From: Sphaerobacteraceae bacterium
GTDB lineage: Bacteria; Chloroflexota; Chloroflexia; Thermomicrobiales; Thermomicrobiaceae
Length of the DNA stretch: 64,000 bases
Reading direction: 5' to 3'
NCBI GenBank assembly: GCA_007695115.1
Contig: REEK01000132.1
Span: 29,852-93,851 of the forward strand
The translations under genes were made by a program, and so were the position numbers. A model generated the notes under the pieces. That model had not been told where the DNA came from. It saw only the letters and a list, made by a program, of their open reading frames with translations, and did not search any database. Numbering within the stretch: the first letter of the stretch is position 1; every line of letters begins with the position of its first letter. This document shows, piece after piece, positions 45,324 through 55,631 of the stretch.

Positions 45324-46709
45324 CTAATGCCGGCCGAGTCGCTCTGCCAGACTACGACCAGATGGTGGCCGACCGGTCTCTTCAGCCCGTCGATCGAGCT
45401 CACGGTAGCCAGACTGCACGAATCGAACACCCAGCCATCGCAGCGGCTCGGGCTCCCAGTCCGGACTCTGGTGATTAACCGGCGGCAAGTGGGTCAATTC
45501 AGAATCACGATCACCGATCAGATCGGCCAGGACCCGACCGGAGAGGTTCGACGTGGCAACGCCTTGCCCGGTGTAGCCGCGAGCCCAGGCCAGACCATCG
45601 GCCGGGCGATAGCTCATGCTCGGCATCCAGTCACGCGGCACACCAAGCGGGCCACCCCAGGAATGGGTAAATGGGACGTCCCTGAGCGCCGGGAACCACT
45701 CTCGCGCCATCTTCTGCAGTGACGCGTGGGTCTCGGGATCGCGATCATAGGCTTCATCGATCCGCGACCCGAAGTGATAGGGGGCGCCACGTCCACCAAC
45801 CGCAATACGGCCATCGGCCGTCTTCGCCAGATAATCGACGGTAAATCGGGAGGAGCCGATGCAGTATCGCTGCGCCCAGCCGATCTCGTCCCACTGTGCA
45901 TCAGTCAGTGGGGCGGTGAGGGTCATCAGGGAATAGACAGGGATCAATGAGCGGGATTGCTTCGGCAACTGGCTGAGATACGCCTCGCCAGCCAGCACAA
46001 TGACATTTGCCCGCAGATCGCCACGAGTCGTCATCAATCGGGGGAAATCGCCGGTTTCATAGTCGAGCACCCGGGTGCGCTCATAGATCGTGGCGCCTTT
46101 GCGCTCAACTGCCTGAGCCAGCCCCCGGACCAGCTTCGCCGGGTTGACCGACGCCGTCGTCGGATTGAAGACACCTTTCAGTGCCTGAGTCACCCGGACT
46201 CGATCCGCCACGTCAGCGGCGTCCATCGACTGGGCATACTGCGCCAGTCCGAGCCGCTCGAATGTCCGGATCGTATTCTCGACTGCCGGCAACTGGTGAG
46301 AACCGCGCGCCATGCGAATAGACCCGGCCTGCTCCTGATCAGCTGCGATCCCTTCGGTCTCGAGCACCCGGAGCGTCTCTTCCACCGCGCCGACCATCGC
46401 CTGATAGAGATCAACCGCGAGCTCTCGACCAAACCGATGCTCCAGCTCCGAGATCGACACCGGGAACCCCGGCGAGAGCCAGCCGCCGTTACGGCCAGAG
46501 GCTCCGAATCCGGCGATCTCTTTATCGACAATCGCTACCTTCAGTCCTGGCTCATGTTGCAGCAGATAGTATGCTGTCCAGAGGCCGGTGAGACCGGCGC
46601 CGAGAATCGCCACGTCCACGGTGTGCGATCCATCCAGTGACGGCCTCGGTGTGAGGTCGTCTTCGATGGTCTCGAGCCAATAGCTGTGTCGCCGGTGGTC
46701 AGAAGTCAT
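45324..46709 (-). CDS. FAD-dependent oxidoreductase (DAO / gamma-glutamylputrescine oxidase-like)
   Basis: The 461-residue flavoprotein opens its Rossmann fold with GAGLTGLWTAYYLL and continues with VAIVDKEIAGFGASGRNGGW, the pattern of the glycine/D-amino-acid oxidase family; the C-terminal half ends in GYTGQGVATSNLSGRV. Such enzymes oxidise amines to imines with O2. The strong GGAGAG site supports the ATG at 46709. It is divergent from the 46866 gene. The exact amine is unknown. Confidence 0.82.
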   Translation of the reverse strand: MTSDHRRHSYWLETIEDDLTPRPSLDGSHTVDVAILGAGLTGLWTAYYLLQHEPGLKVAIVDKEIAGFGASGRNGGWLSPGFPVSISELEHRFGRELAVDLYQAMVGAVEETLRVLETEGIAADQEQAGSIRMARGSHQLPAVENTIRTFERLGLAQYAQSMDAADVADRVRVTQALKGVFNPTTASVNPAKLVRGLAQAVERKGATIYERTRVLDYETGDFPRLMTTRGDLRANVIVLAGEAYLSQLPKQSRSLIPVYSLMTLTAPLTDAQWDEIGWAQRYCIGSSRFTVDYLAKTADGRIAVGGRGAPYHFGSRIDEAYDRDPETHASLQKMAREWFPALRDVPFTHSWGGPLGVPRDWMPSMSYRPADGLAWARGYTGQGVATSNLSGRVLADLIGDRDSELTHLPPVNHQSPDWEPEPLRWLGVRFVQSGYRELDRRAEETGRPPSGRSLAERLGRH

Positions 46710-46865
46710 GCGCTCTCCACTCTTTTCATTACCTGCCCGTTGTTTCGAAATTTGTGTGCCATCATTCTAACCATATACGAAAGCCCGGCGAAATCAGGCC
46801 CGGCACGAGACTCGCGACGAACTACCTTTACCTTTAACGAACTGCTCGATGTAAGGAGCCAACCA

Positions 46866-47426
46866 GTGAACGAATCGAATCAACCCGAACCAGAAGAGAT
46901 GGGAGACCCGGACGCCTACGATCAGCGTCAGGTACTCAACGACGTCCGAAAAACCGCAGGCTGGCGGGTCTCACCTCGCCATATCGACGTCGCCATGATC
47001 GCGCTTGATGAAGTAGGTGAGGAGCCGTCTATCGATCGAGTTGCCGAGATCGTAACGGCCTTTCACGGTGATGGCAGCAAGCGTCAGAAGCGCAATTCCG
47101 ACCTCTGGAGACTGCTCGGTGCTCAACTCACGGTGCGCGGCAAACCAGGTGGGCCAGATGACCAGTTGAAGTTTATTGGTCGGGCCAAATCGCTGGCCGA
47201 TGAGCAGGTGTCGGACAGTGATCTGCTGATGGTCGCTACCGCGCTTGCCGGGGCAAAACATCCACTGACGCCGGAGATCACCGCCGACGCCACGACCTGG
47301 ATTATTGACGCAGTCGGTCCCGGGTTCGACGCCGAACAGCTGGATGAGCGGCTGGACAAAGCCGTTGAAGCGGCTATGGCCGAGCGAGCCGAGCGGGCAA
47401 ACAAGCGCCGCCGGGACCGTACCTGA
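46866..47426 (+). CDS. Small hydrophilic protein of unknown function
   Basis: A GTG at 46866 with AAGGAG upstream starts a 186-residue protein. The frame is open further upstream, but that part has no features. The product has no signal or membrane helix and is rich in charged residues, ending in a basic stretch (MAERAERANKRRRDRT). A helical middle segment (VSDSDLLMVATALAGAKHPL) suggests a compact alpha-helical fold. No family was recognised. Confidence 0.55.
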   Translation: MNESNQPEPEEMGDPDAYDQRQVLNDVRKTAGWRVSPRHIDVAMIALDEVGEEPSIDRVAEIVTAFHGDGSKRQKRNSDLWRLLGAQLTVRGKPGGPDDQLKFIGRAKSLADEQVSDSDLLMVATALAGAKHPLTPEITADATTWIIDAVGPGFDAEQLDERLDKAVEAAMAERAERANKRRRDRT

Positions 47427-47456
47427 TCGAGCAGGGCAGTAGAGCTTACTCGATCA
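47424..47456. terminator. Weak hairpin shared by converging genes
   Basis: TGATCGAG and CTCGATCA form an eight-pair stem across 17 bases, covering both stop codons. There is no T run, so its role is uncertain. Confidence 0.3.
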
Positions 47457-47721
47457 CCACGTTCCATGGCTTCACGGTCCAGTTCGTCACCAGGCCGTTG
47501 ATGACGTAGGGATCGTTGCGAGCCAGCGATTCGGCCGGTGAAGAATCATCGGCCCGAAACACCAGCAGCGAACCGTCGACAGGATCGCCTACGGCTCCGG
47601 CCAGGATCAATTCTCCACGCTGCTGGGCTTCCCGGAGGAGCCCGAGGTGTTCCTCGCGAATCGCGGCCCTTCGCTCGACAAAATCATCAACGACTTCATA
47701 CTGCAGAATGAAATAGGCCAT
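47446..47721 (-). CDS. YciI family protein
   Basis: The 91-residue protein shows the YciI fold (YFILQYEVVDDFVERR, HLGLLREAQQRGELILAGA, DPYVINGLVTNW). The conserved His-Asp pair of the family is partly preserved (REEHLGLL, RNDPYV). Relatives act as small dehalogenase-like or muconolactone-isomerase-like enzymes, but most have no proven activity. GGAGG precedes the ATG; it is probably read together with the upstream flavin reductase gene, 15 bases away. Confidence 0.8.
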   Translation of the reverse strand: MAYFILQYEVVDDFVERRAAIREEHLGLLREAQQRGELILAGAVGDPVDGSLLVFRADDSSPAESLARNDPYVINGLVTNWTVKPWNVVIE

Positions 47722-47736
47722 GGTGCATCCTCCCGG

Positions 47737-48372
47737 CTACTCGAACCAGTCCGACAATTCCTTCTGATACTTCGCACGAGGAAGATCATACTGCTCGGTG
47801 GTGGAGCAGTACCAGTCGCCGGCCAGTCGTCCGACGGCATCGAGGTTCCCGAAATCGATCCGGAAGTTGTCCAGTGCCAGATCATCGCGCACGTGGAACC
47901 GGACAACCTCGCCAATAATCAGCGTGGCGCCGTAGCGCTCGTCGCCGATCGGGATCATCTGGCGCATCTGGCACTCGAGACTTGCCGGGGCTTCAGCAAC
48001 ACGTGGGGCAGAGACCACATCGCAGGCTCCGAGGGTCAACCCGGACGCTTCGAACTCATTCTGCTCCGGAGAGAAATCGAGCGCGCTGATCGCCATCCGC
48101 CGGGCAATATCGCTGTTGACGATGTTCACCACAAACTCGCCTGACGCTTCGATATTCGTCTCGGTGTCCTTCTTGATGCCTTCGCGAGATCCCGCCGAAA
48201 AGGAGATATGCGGTGGACTCGGGGTAATCGGCTGGAAGAAGCTGTACGGTGCAACGTTCGGGACGCCATCCGGGCCAACGGTCGACACCCAGGCGATCGG
48301 GCGCGGGATCACAATCCCGGACAGCACCTTATAGATGTCCGGGCTCTCCATCTGAGCGGGATCAAACTTCAA
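47737..48372 (-). CDS. Flavin reductase-like FMN-binding protein
   Basis: The 211-residue protein has the FMN-binding split-barrel motifs PRPIAWVSTVGPDG, PYSFFQPITPSPPHISFSAG and DTETNIEASGEFVVN. It reduces or stores flavin for partner enzymes or acts directly on small molecules. The start is a TTG at 48372 with GAGGAG just upstream. It is followed by the YciI gene at a distance of 15 bases, suggesting one operon. Confidence 0.85.
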   Translation of the reverse strand: MKFDPAQMESPDIYKVLSGIVIPRPIAWVSTVGPDGVPNVAPYSFFQPITPSPPHISFSAGSREGIKKDTETNIEASGEFVVNIVNSDIARRMAISALDFSPEQNEFEASGLTLGACDVVSAPRVAEAPASLECQMRQMIPIGDERYGATLIIGEVVRFHVRDDLALDNFRIDFGNLDAVGRLAGDWYCSTTEQYDLPRAKYQKELSDWFE

Positions 48373-48411
48373 AACGGCTCCTCGTTTCCTTTTGCAGGGT
48401 CTGTTCGGTCG

Positions 48412-51201
48412 TTAGGTCGATCGTAGCACCGAAACCGGTGCGCGCTTGAGAATGTCAGCCACCCGGATGGCTCCGTCTGGGCCACGTTCCTGCGACTCAT
48501 CGGTGATCACATCCACCCAGGTGGACGGGGATTCTGCGGGCAGCTTCAGTTGGGTATCGCGCCAGACTTCCTCACCAACCGGCGGCTGATCCGGGCCGAC
48601 CAGCCGTGCAGTCAGGCGGGGGACCAGAGTGATTGCCCAGGAATCTCCGGACTGCCGGGCGAACGCGATGATGTTCTCGGCCTTGTCACCTGATACTTCC
48701 AGCGGCATGTATGACCCTGACCGGAACGGCTCCGGCTGGTGGTAGCGGTCTCGCAGAAGTCGAGAAGTCACCAGCATCTTGATCCGACCATCGCGCCATT
48801 GCTGGACGAGCTCGGGAACATCATCGGGGGAGGTTGTCGCAATCTGCTCGACATAACGCTCGCGTGCTTCGAAGTCCACCGCTCGTCGATTATCCGGGTC
48901 TGCCAGCGAGAAGTCCCACAGTTCGTTGCCCTGATAGATGTCCGGAAATCCGGGGCTGGTCAGCTTCAGGGCAACCTGGGAAAGACTGTTCCAGGCGCCA
49001 AAGCTGGAAATCCGGGTCTGGAAGGCCAGCAAGTCTCTAAAGAATGGTCCGCCTGGATCGGCCTCCAGGATTCGCTCGACAAATCGCAACACCGCCTGCT
49101 CGTGCTCTTCGTTGACGGCAATCCAGTGGGTGTGGACCTTCGCCTCACGCATCGCTTTGGTCATGTATTCCTTGATGCGATCCGCAAACGAGCCGAACTC
49201 CGCGCGATCGAGCGGCCAGGCACCAAGCAAGGTCTGGTAGATCAACTGCTCTTCGTTGGGGTCCGGAACGATCTGACCATCCACCATCTCCCGGTGCGAC
49301 GCATTGAGCTCCTGCCACGAAGAGAGGCGGGTGGTCCACTCATCGGCGAACTCGCTCAGTACCGCGATTCGCGCCCGGACATCCTCGCTGCGCTTCGTGT
49401 CGTGCGTCGAGCTGGTCAGCATTGTTGATGGCCACTGGTCGGCCACATGCGAGTTGTGCTGGTGCAACGCATCAACATCAAGAACTTCCGGCTCACCGCC
49501 AACTTCGTTGAGCGAGGTTAGCGGCGTGTAGACATAAAGCGCGGTATCTTCCAACCCCTTGGCCATGAGTGGCCCGGTGAACTGCTGCCAGCGTCGTATC
49601 CAGGTAATGGCTGCATTCCAGCTAACGCATTCGTCGGGGCGAGTCAGTACAGTGATCAGGAAATCCCAGACCGCGTCCTCGATACCAGACTCCGACGAAC
49701 GCGCCAGATCGATAGTCTGCTCCAGAATCTGCCGATCACGCTCAGACACACCCTGGTCGTCGATGTAGGTCCGGTAGACCGGCAAGAGCACCATGATCGA
49801 CCGGAGAGATCTTCGCAGCTGCTCGCGTGACAGATCTCGAGTACGCCGGTGAGCCCGGGAAATCGCCACCAGACCGTCGACCAGCGTCTCGAACTGCCCG
49901 GAGAAAAGATCGTCCAGCACGTTTGCCTTGTTCGTAAAGACAACATCCTCGAAGTCGAAATCGATCCCGGTGATGTCCGAATAGTGCTGCTCGAGCTGCT
50001 CGAAGCCCTCCGGATCGGCCAGCACCGCGTTCACTCGATGCGCAAACTCATACCCGGTCGTGCCGGAGATCTCCCAGTCCGATGGCAGCTGCTCATCGCC
50101 GGTAAGGATCTTCTCGAACAGCAGCAGATAGCCGTCCGGATCGCCACCTGCCTCGGCCAGCCGCTGGTGGAGTCGTTGCGCATAGTGCGCCGGATCGAAC
50201 AGCCCGTCGACGTGATCCGCCCGGAAGCCATCCAGACCGGGCGTCCCGGCGTACTCCAGGATCAGCGCATGAACGGCCTCGAAGACCTCGGGGTCCTCGA
50301 TCCGCAAGCTGATAAGGTCGCCGATATCAAAGAATCGGCGGTAGTTGATCTCCTCGCTGGCCCGGCGCCAGTAGGTGAGGCGGTAATTCTGGACACTGAG
50401 CAGTCGCTCCAGCCGATCGAAACTCTCCGCGTCGCCGGGGAGCCCGTTGAACTGCTCCAGAACGGTATCGAACGCGGTCTGAATCGATTTCCCGCCCCGG
50501 TAGAGGTTCCACAGCCGGCGACCCATACCGCTGGCAATCTGATCGTTCTCCACCGCGTAGCCGTACCCGGCATCGAGCTCCCTGGAGTGTTCGATCAACT
50601 CGCCCAGTTCCATCTCGGCCGGGGTCTCATCTTCGCCAACCTGATCACGATAGACGTGACGGACATCGGCCAGAACCTGCTTGTAGGTTGCCGGCTCGAT
50701 CGGAAAGCGGTTCTCGTAGTAGTGAACCGCCAGTCCCCGCTCATCGATCCCCAGCTTCAGCTCACCGTTCTCCAGAATGTTCCCGAAGTGGTCTCCCAGC
50801 GTCGGCAGAACCACTCTACTGAAGCCACGCTCCCAGTCGATGTCGAAGTAGTGAGCAAACCGGGAATACTGGCCGTGCTCCAGAACATCGACCCACCACT
50901 CATTCTTGCTGTTGACCGCCATATGGTTGGGCACGATATCCAGAATCAGCCCCATACCGCGAGATGCCAGCTCTGCCAGCAGCTCCTGGAAGTCCGACTC
51001 TTCACCCAGTTCCGGGTTGAGACTGGTGGGATCGACAACATCATAGCCGTGCTGACTCCCCGGGGTAGGGGTCAGCAACGGTGAGGCATAGATATGGCTG
51101 ATCCCGAGCTTCTGCAGATACGGGATCAGGTCAATCGCATCACGAAAGCCGAACTCCGGGTTGAACTGGAGACGGTAGGTCGATGTCGGGGTGGCGGGCA
51201 T
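48412..51201 (-). CDS. treY: Malto-oligosyltrehalose synthase
   Basis: The 929-residue GH13 enzyme turns the reducing end of a maltooligosaccharide into a terminal trehalose unit. The usual opening (STYRLQFNPEFGFRDA, YASPLLTPTPGSQHGYDVVDPTSLNPELG) is intact, as are the catalytic regions GFRADHVDGLFDP (Asp nucleophile), LLFEKIL (acid/base Glu) and TSSTHDTKRSEDVRAR. It is the last gene of the cluster, one base after the GH57 gene, so translation is coupled. With TreZ it frees trehalose from glucan ends. Confidence 0.95.
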   Translation of the reverse strand: MPATPTSTYRLQFNPEFGFRDAIDLIPYLQKLGISHIYASPLLTPTPGSQHGYDVVDPTSLNPELGEESDFQELLAELASRGMGLILDIVPNHMAVNSKNEWWVDVLEHGQYSRFAHYFDIDWERGFSRVVLPTLGDHFGNILENGELKLGIDERGLAVHYYENRFPIEPATYKQVLADVRHVYRDQVGEDETPAEMELGELIEHSRELDAGYGYAVENDQIASGMGRRLWNLYRGGKSIQTAFDTVLEQFNGLPGDAESFDRLERLLSVQNYRLTYWRRASEEINYRRFFDIGDLISLRIEDPEVFEAVHALILEYAGTPGLDGFRADHVDGLFDPAHYAQRLHQRLAEAGGDPDGYLLLFEKILTGDEQLPSDWEISGTTGYEFAHRVNAVLADPEGFEQLEQHYSDITGIDFDFEDVVFTNKANVLDDLFSGQFETLVDGLVAISRAHRRTRDLSREQLRRSLRSIMVLLPVYRTYIDDQGVSERDRQILEQTIDLARSSESGIEDAVWDFLITVLTRPDECVSWNAAITWIRRWQQFTGPLMAKGLEDTALYVYTPLTSLNEVGGEPEVLDVDALHQHNSHVADQWPSTMLTSSTHDTKRSEDVRARIAVLSEFADEWTTRLSSWQELNASHREMVDGQIVPDPNEEQLIYQTLLGAWPLDRAEFGSFADRIKEYMTKAMREAKVHTHWIAVNEEHEQAVLRFVERILEADPGGPFFRDLLAFQTRISSFGAWNSLSQVALKLTSPGFPDIYQGNELWDFSLADPDNRRAVDFEARERYVEQIATTSPDDVPELVQQWRDGRIKMLVTSRLLRDRYHQPEPFRSGSYMPLEVSGDKAENIIAFARQSGDSWAITLVPRLTARLVGPDQPPVGEEVWRDTQLKLPAESPSTWVDVITDESQERGPDGAIRVADILKRAPVSVLRST

Positions 51202-51202
51202 A

Positions 51203-53623
51203 TCAGGCTTCTACTTTCACTCGGAGTGTTTCGCCAAGACGCTGGAACTTCTCCGCCCGCTCGGCGGCTTCCTCACTCGAAGTGTCCTGCAGGAAGCGCT
51301 CTCCGGTGTCGCTTTGCAACACATTGTAGTAGGAGTTCTGCGCCTGCCAGAGATTGACCTCGAATGGCAGCTGCTGTGCGACTTCGGTGAACGAAACCAG
51401 CCGCTCCAGGTTCTCGTCTTCTTCCGGATTCTCCTCGAACTCTCGAGCGATCTGATCAATGGTCTGACTCAGTACGTAGCTCAGCTCTTCATCATCAAGC
51501 TTGATCTTCCACTGCTTGACCTCATCCAGCAGAGTCTTGATCTGATCGAGGTCTGACTCCGGATTGGAGAACTCCTCACGCAGGCGTGTATTGAGCACAA
51601 ACTCACTCGTCATCTCGAACGCGTCCGGCAAGGGCGCTCCGATGTCCGAGAGGAAGTGCATCAGCGCCGCGTGGTCTTCATGGAGATGGGAATAGACGCT
51701 TGCCGCCTGCTCCAGTGAAGAGTCCAGAATGATGTTCAGGATCTTGCGCTGCTCGTCACGGAAGAGTGACCGGATCGAGTAGTTGTGTGACTCGAAGTGC
51801 CGGTCCAGAGCACGAACGACCTCGGGGAACTCGGCCCGGTGGAAATGCTCCGCCAGCTCATGCTTGAGCTCCTCATAGGTATGAATACTCCGGTACGGCC
51901 GCACCCCGCCAAGCAGGTTGTGGTCACCGAAGTGACATACGCCAAAGGCGAGTTCCTCCGACTCCCCGGTGATACTGGAACTCATCCGCACTCTGCCCAT
52001 ATGCAGACTCGCTCGCCCGGCAATCAACCGCCGGGAGTCGAGAATCTCCGCCGTATATGCGAAGACTTCGTTTTCCTCTTCGTATTCCTCGAACAGTGAG
52101 CTGATGGCGAAGTGGGCAGCGATGTCTTCCAGATCAACCATTGCCGGTTTGACCATCTTGTTGAAGATGTCCCGACCATCGCCATGCTCGGGGAGGTTAC
52201 TCTCCGCCACCGAAAGCCGGTCCAGGAATTCTTCCTCGATCGAATCGGCAACGACATCCTGAGCGAGCTGGACTGCGCGGCCAGCGTACTGGATGACCTG
52301 CACAGTCTCGATGCCTGAGAGTTCGTCGAAGAACCAGCCACAGCTCGTGTACATGAGCATCGCGTAGCGCTGCATCTCCAGCAGCTTCAGCGCTTTTATT
52401 CGCTCGGCTTCATCGAACTGCTTACTGCCGTACTTCGCCAGAAAGTCATCGACCCTGCTGCGGTCGAAGATGACATCAATATACTCGTCGCGCGCTTTCC
52501 ACGGATCGTTCAGCAAGCCTTTTGAATGCTTTTCGTACTCGCTTGCCAGCCGATCTCGCAGCCAGTCCAGTGATTCGCGCAATGGCTGGCGCCACTCCTG
52601 GTTCCACTCAGGTCGTCCACCTGAGTTGCAACCACAGTTGGCCCGCCAGCGCTCGATACCGTGTACACAGCTCCATGAGCTGTCCTCATAAAACTCGGCC
52701 TCGTAGGTCGCCTCATGCCGGGCGAGATACGCGGCGTAGTTGATAACCTCGACGCCCTCGGTCTCTTCAACCATGTGTAGTGCGTAGGAGAGCGCCATTT
52801 CACCATGTCGGTGATGGTGGCCGTAGCTTTCGCCGTCAGTCGCAATGTGCAGTATCTGCGGCCAGTCTCGATCTTCGTCGAATCCGCTCATAAGTCGCTC
52901 GGCAAAAGCCTCACCGCTGGAGAGCAATCCTTCGAATGCAACAGCCTGTGAAATCGGCCCATCATAGAAGAACACATGAATCGTCCGACCGGATGGGAGA
53001 TTGATCAGATACGGACGGGTTGGATCCACCTCCCCGCCGGTGACATCCGTCCACTCTTTTGTGCCGATCTCCCGGACTCGATGAGCCTGGAACGGAGAGA
53101 GGACCGTGAATTTGATGCCAAACTCGGCCATGATATCGAGCGATTCCAGATCAACGGCGGCCTCCGGCATCCACATTCCGGCCGGATCTCGCTCGAAGCG
53201 TCGGCGGAAATCCTCGATACCCCACCAGATCTGTGTGTATTTGTCGCGAGTGTTTGCCAGCGGCAGGATCATGTGGTTGTACGCCTGTGCCATAGCCGAG
53301 CCGTGGCCATCGAACAGCTCCTGGCTCTCTTTGTCGGCATCCAGCACGGTCTGATAGACGCCCGGAGCTTCGGACTCTAGCCAGGTCAGCAGAGTTGGCC
53401 CGATGTTGTAGCTGATTCGGGCGTAATTATTGACAATCTGTTCGATTCGTCCGTCACCATCAAGAATCCGGGAAGCACCGTTTGGCGCATAGCACTCGGC
53501 GGTAATTCGCGCGTTCCAGTCATGGAACGGAAAGGCCGAATCCTGCAACTCAACAGCTTCCAGCCAGGCGTTCTCTCGCGGGGGCTGATAGGAATGAAAA
53601 TGGACGCATACGTATCGTTCCAA
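51203..53623 (-). CDS. GH57 family protein with DUF3536 domain
   Basis: The 806-residue protein begins with the GH57 opening VHFHSYQPPREN and contains the acidic motifs GMWMPEAAVDLESL and ATDGESYGHHH, which match the catalytic regions of alpha-glucanotransferases, branching enzymes and 4-alpha-glucanases. A DUF3536 segment fills the middle. The exact reaction is unknown, but its place between treZ and treY strongly suggests a step in alpha-glucan processing, for example trimming or debranching chains for TreY. A TTG start at 53623 is supported by GGAG seven bases upstream. Confidence 0.85.
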   Translation of the reverse strand: MERYVCVHFHSYQPPRENAWLEAVELQDSAFPFHDWNARITAECYAPNGASRILDGDGRIEQIVNNYARISYNIGPTLLTWLESEAPGVYQTVLDADKESQELFDGHGSAMAQAYNHMILPLANTRDKYTQIWWGIEDFRRRFERDPAGMWMPEAAVDLESLDIMAEFGIKFTVLSPFQAHRVREIGTKEWTDVTGGEVDPTRPYLINLPSGRTIHVFFYDGPISQAVAFEGLLSSGEAFAERLMSGFDEDRDWPQILHIATDGESYGHHHRHGEMALSYALHMVEETEGVEVINYAAYLARHEATYEAEFYEDSSWSCVHGIERWRANCGCNSGGRPEWNQEWRQPLRESLDWLRDRLASEYEKHSKGLLNDPWKARDEYIDVIFDRSRVDDFLAKYGSKQFDEAERIKALKLLEMQRYAMLMYTSCGWFFDELSGIETVQVIQYAGRAVQLAQDVVADSIEEEFLDRLSVAESNLPEHGDGRDIFNKMVKPAMVDLEDIAAHFAISSLFEEYEEENEVFAYTAEILDSRRLIAGRASLHMGRVRMSSSITGESEELAFGVCHFGDHNLLGGVRPYRSIHTYEELKHELAEHFHRAEFPEVVRALDRHFESHNYSIRSLFRDEQRKILNIILDSSLEQAASVYSHLHEDHAALMHFLSDIGAPLPDAFEMTSEFVLNTRLREEFSNPESDLDQIKTLLDEVKQWKIKLDDEELSYVLSQTIDQIAREFEENPEEDENLERLVSFTEVAQQLPFEVNLWQAQNSYYNVLQSDTGERFLQDTSSEEAAERAEKFQRLGETLRVKVEA

Positions 53624-53786
53624 ACGTGTTCTCCGTATCCATGACTCAATGAGCCGTGTAAGTGCGATTGTTGATCAATTGAGCCAGACACCTTCGTTCG
53701 GACCACTGTTATCTGTGACCCCGGTTATCGCGACATGCTGGCTTGCCGTTGTTCTCGCTGAAGTTTTTTTCGTTTAGCCTCTTCGG

Positions 53787-55631
53787 TCAGGGCGAGTTCG
53801 CGGTGTAGACCAACAGGCTGCGGCCCGGCACCGTCATTGTCGCAACACCGCCGGTAACGGTAATCAATGGCGATTCCTCTCCAGCACCATCCCACTGTGA
53901 ATCGAGGGAATTGAGGATCGGACGCCAGTCCAGCGCCGGGAGATCGATCGTGATTTCCACCGGGCGGGACTCCAGGTTCACCAGAGTGAGACACGATTCG
54001 GCATCGCGCTCCCGCTGAATTGCCAGCACCATCGTGCCGGGAATACTGGTCACCGATTGCTGAGACAGATCCAGGTTGCTCAATGCAGGTGTCTCACGCC
54101 GGATCCGGAGCAATTCCCGATACCAGGCCAACATCGATCGATGTGGCTCGGTTGACTTCAGATCATGGTTCAGCTTCGAGTGCTCGAAGGTCGATTCGGC
54201 CTGTGGATCAGGCACCTCTCCCTGCCAGTTGAACGCCTCGAACTCGCGGCGACGGCCTTCCTGGACGGCCTTCACCAGATCAGGATCACCATGACTGACG
54301 AAATATTGAAACGGCGCAGGCTCGGCATACTCTTCACCCTGGAACAGCATCGGGATGAACGGTGAGAGGATGGTCAGGCCAGCGGCGAGTTTCAACTGCT
54401 CGAGATCAAGCAGTTTGGTCAGTCGATCACCTGTGGCCCGATTGCCGATCTGGTCGTGATTCTGAGAGCAGACGACGAAGCGGCGGCCATCGGCGGTCTG
54501 CGGCCAGCGTCCATGACTTCGCCCTCGGTGCCGGGAGAATTGCCCGGTGAATCGGTAGCCACACCGCAAGGTGTCGATCAGGTGCGACAGTTTGCCGTAG
54601 TCGACATAATATCCATCCTGCTCGCCGGTCAGGAGCGAGTGCAGAGCGTGGTGGAAATCGTCGGCCCACTGAGCATCGTGACCCCAGCCACCGAGCTCTC
54701 GACTCCGGATCACCTTCGGATCGTTGAGATCACTCTCAGCGATGACGATGGCAGGCAGTCCCCGGGAATCAGCTTCGCAGTGAATCGCCTCAGCGAGTTC
54801 CTCCAGGAAGTGGGTTGCAGAACTGTCGTAGATTGCGTGGACGGCGTCCAGCCGGAAGCCATCCAGATGATACTCGCGCAACCAGTAGCGGGCATTCTCG
54901 ATAAAGAATCTCCGGACCTGATCGCTACCAGCGCCATCGAAGTTGAGGGCTTCGCCCCAGGGTGTCTGATAGTGATCGGTGAAGTAGGGGCCGAAGTCCC
55001 GGAGATAGTTCCCTTCCGGACCCAGATGGTTGTAGACCACGTCCAGAATCACGGCGATACCGCGCTGATGACAGGCATCGACCAGACGTCGCAGGCCATC
55101 CGGCCCGCCATACGATTCCTGAACTGCATAGAGGCTGACACCGTCATACCCCCAGTTGCGGTCTCCCGGAAACTGCGCCACCGGCAGGAGCTCGATGACC
55201 GTGATGCCGAGACTGGCCAGATCATCGAGATGCGGAATCACGCCGTCGAAGGTTCCCTCTTGCGAGAACGTCCCGACGTGCAGCTCATAGATCACCGCAT
55301 CATTGAGCGAACGACCCCGCCAGCGCTCATCAGCCCATGTGTAAGCACCAGGATCGACAACCATCGACGGTCCATGCACGCCGTCCGGCTGAAACCGGGA
55401 TGCCGGATCAGGTCGCCCGGTTTCCCCATTCAGGAGGTAGACGTATCGTGTCCCCGGCGCAACGTTGTCCAGAGCGACGTGAAAGTAGCCGTGGTCTCCC
55501 TGCTCCATGGGGACGGTCCGCTCATCCGGCTCGAGAAGCTGGAGATCGACTCGTTCACAGGCTGGAGCCCAGACGCAGAATTGAACTCGCTTATTGCAGA
55601 TCGGCGTTGCGCCGAGTGCGGGAATTGTCAT
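53787..55631 (-). CDS. treZ: Malto-oligosyltrehalose trehalohydrolase
   Basis: The 614-residue GH13 enzyme cuts trehalose from the end made by TreY. It has the N-terminal carbohydrate-binding region (VQFCVWAPACERVDLQL), GH13 catalytic motifs GFRLDAVHAIYD, VIAESDLNDPKV and CSQNHDQIGNRATGDR. The ATG at 55631 shares its A with the TAA stop of glgB (TAATG), a clear sign of coupling. A longer upstream frame exists but would run back into glgB. Confidence 0.95.
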   Translation of the reverse strand: MTIPALGATPICNKRVQFCVWAPACERVDLQLLEPDERTVPMEQGDHGYFHVALDNVAPGTRYVYLLNGETGRPDPASRFQPDGVHGPSMVVDPGAYTWADERWRGRSLNDAVIYELHVGTFSQEGTFDGVIPHLDDLASLGITVIELLPVAQFPGDRNWGYDGVSLYAVQESYGGPDGLRRLVDACHQRGIAVILDVVYNHLGPEGNYLRDFGPYFTDHYQTPWGEALNFDGAGSDQVRRFFIENARYWLREYHLDGFRLDAVHAIYDSSATHFLEELAEAIHCEADSRGLPAIVIAESDLNDPKVIRSRELGGWGHDAQWADDFHHALHSLLTGEQDGYYVDYGKLSHLIDTLRCGYRFTGQFSRHRGRSHGRWPQTADGRRFVVCSQNHDQIGNRATGDRLTKLLDLEQLKLAAGLTILSPFIPMLFQGEEYAEPAPFQYFVSHGDPDLVKAVQEGRRREFEAFNWQGEVPDPQAESTFEHSKLNHDLKSTEPHRSMLAWYRELLRIRRETPALSNLDLSQQSVTSIPGTMVLAIQRERDAESCLTLVNLESRPVEITIDLPALDWRPILNSLDSQWDGAGEESPLITVTGGVATMTVPGRSLLVYTANSP

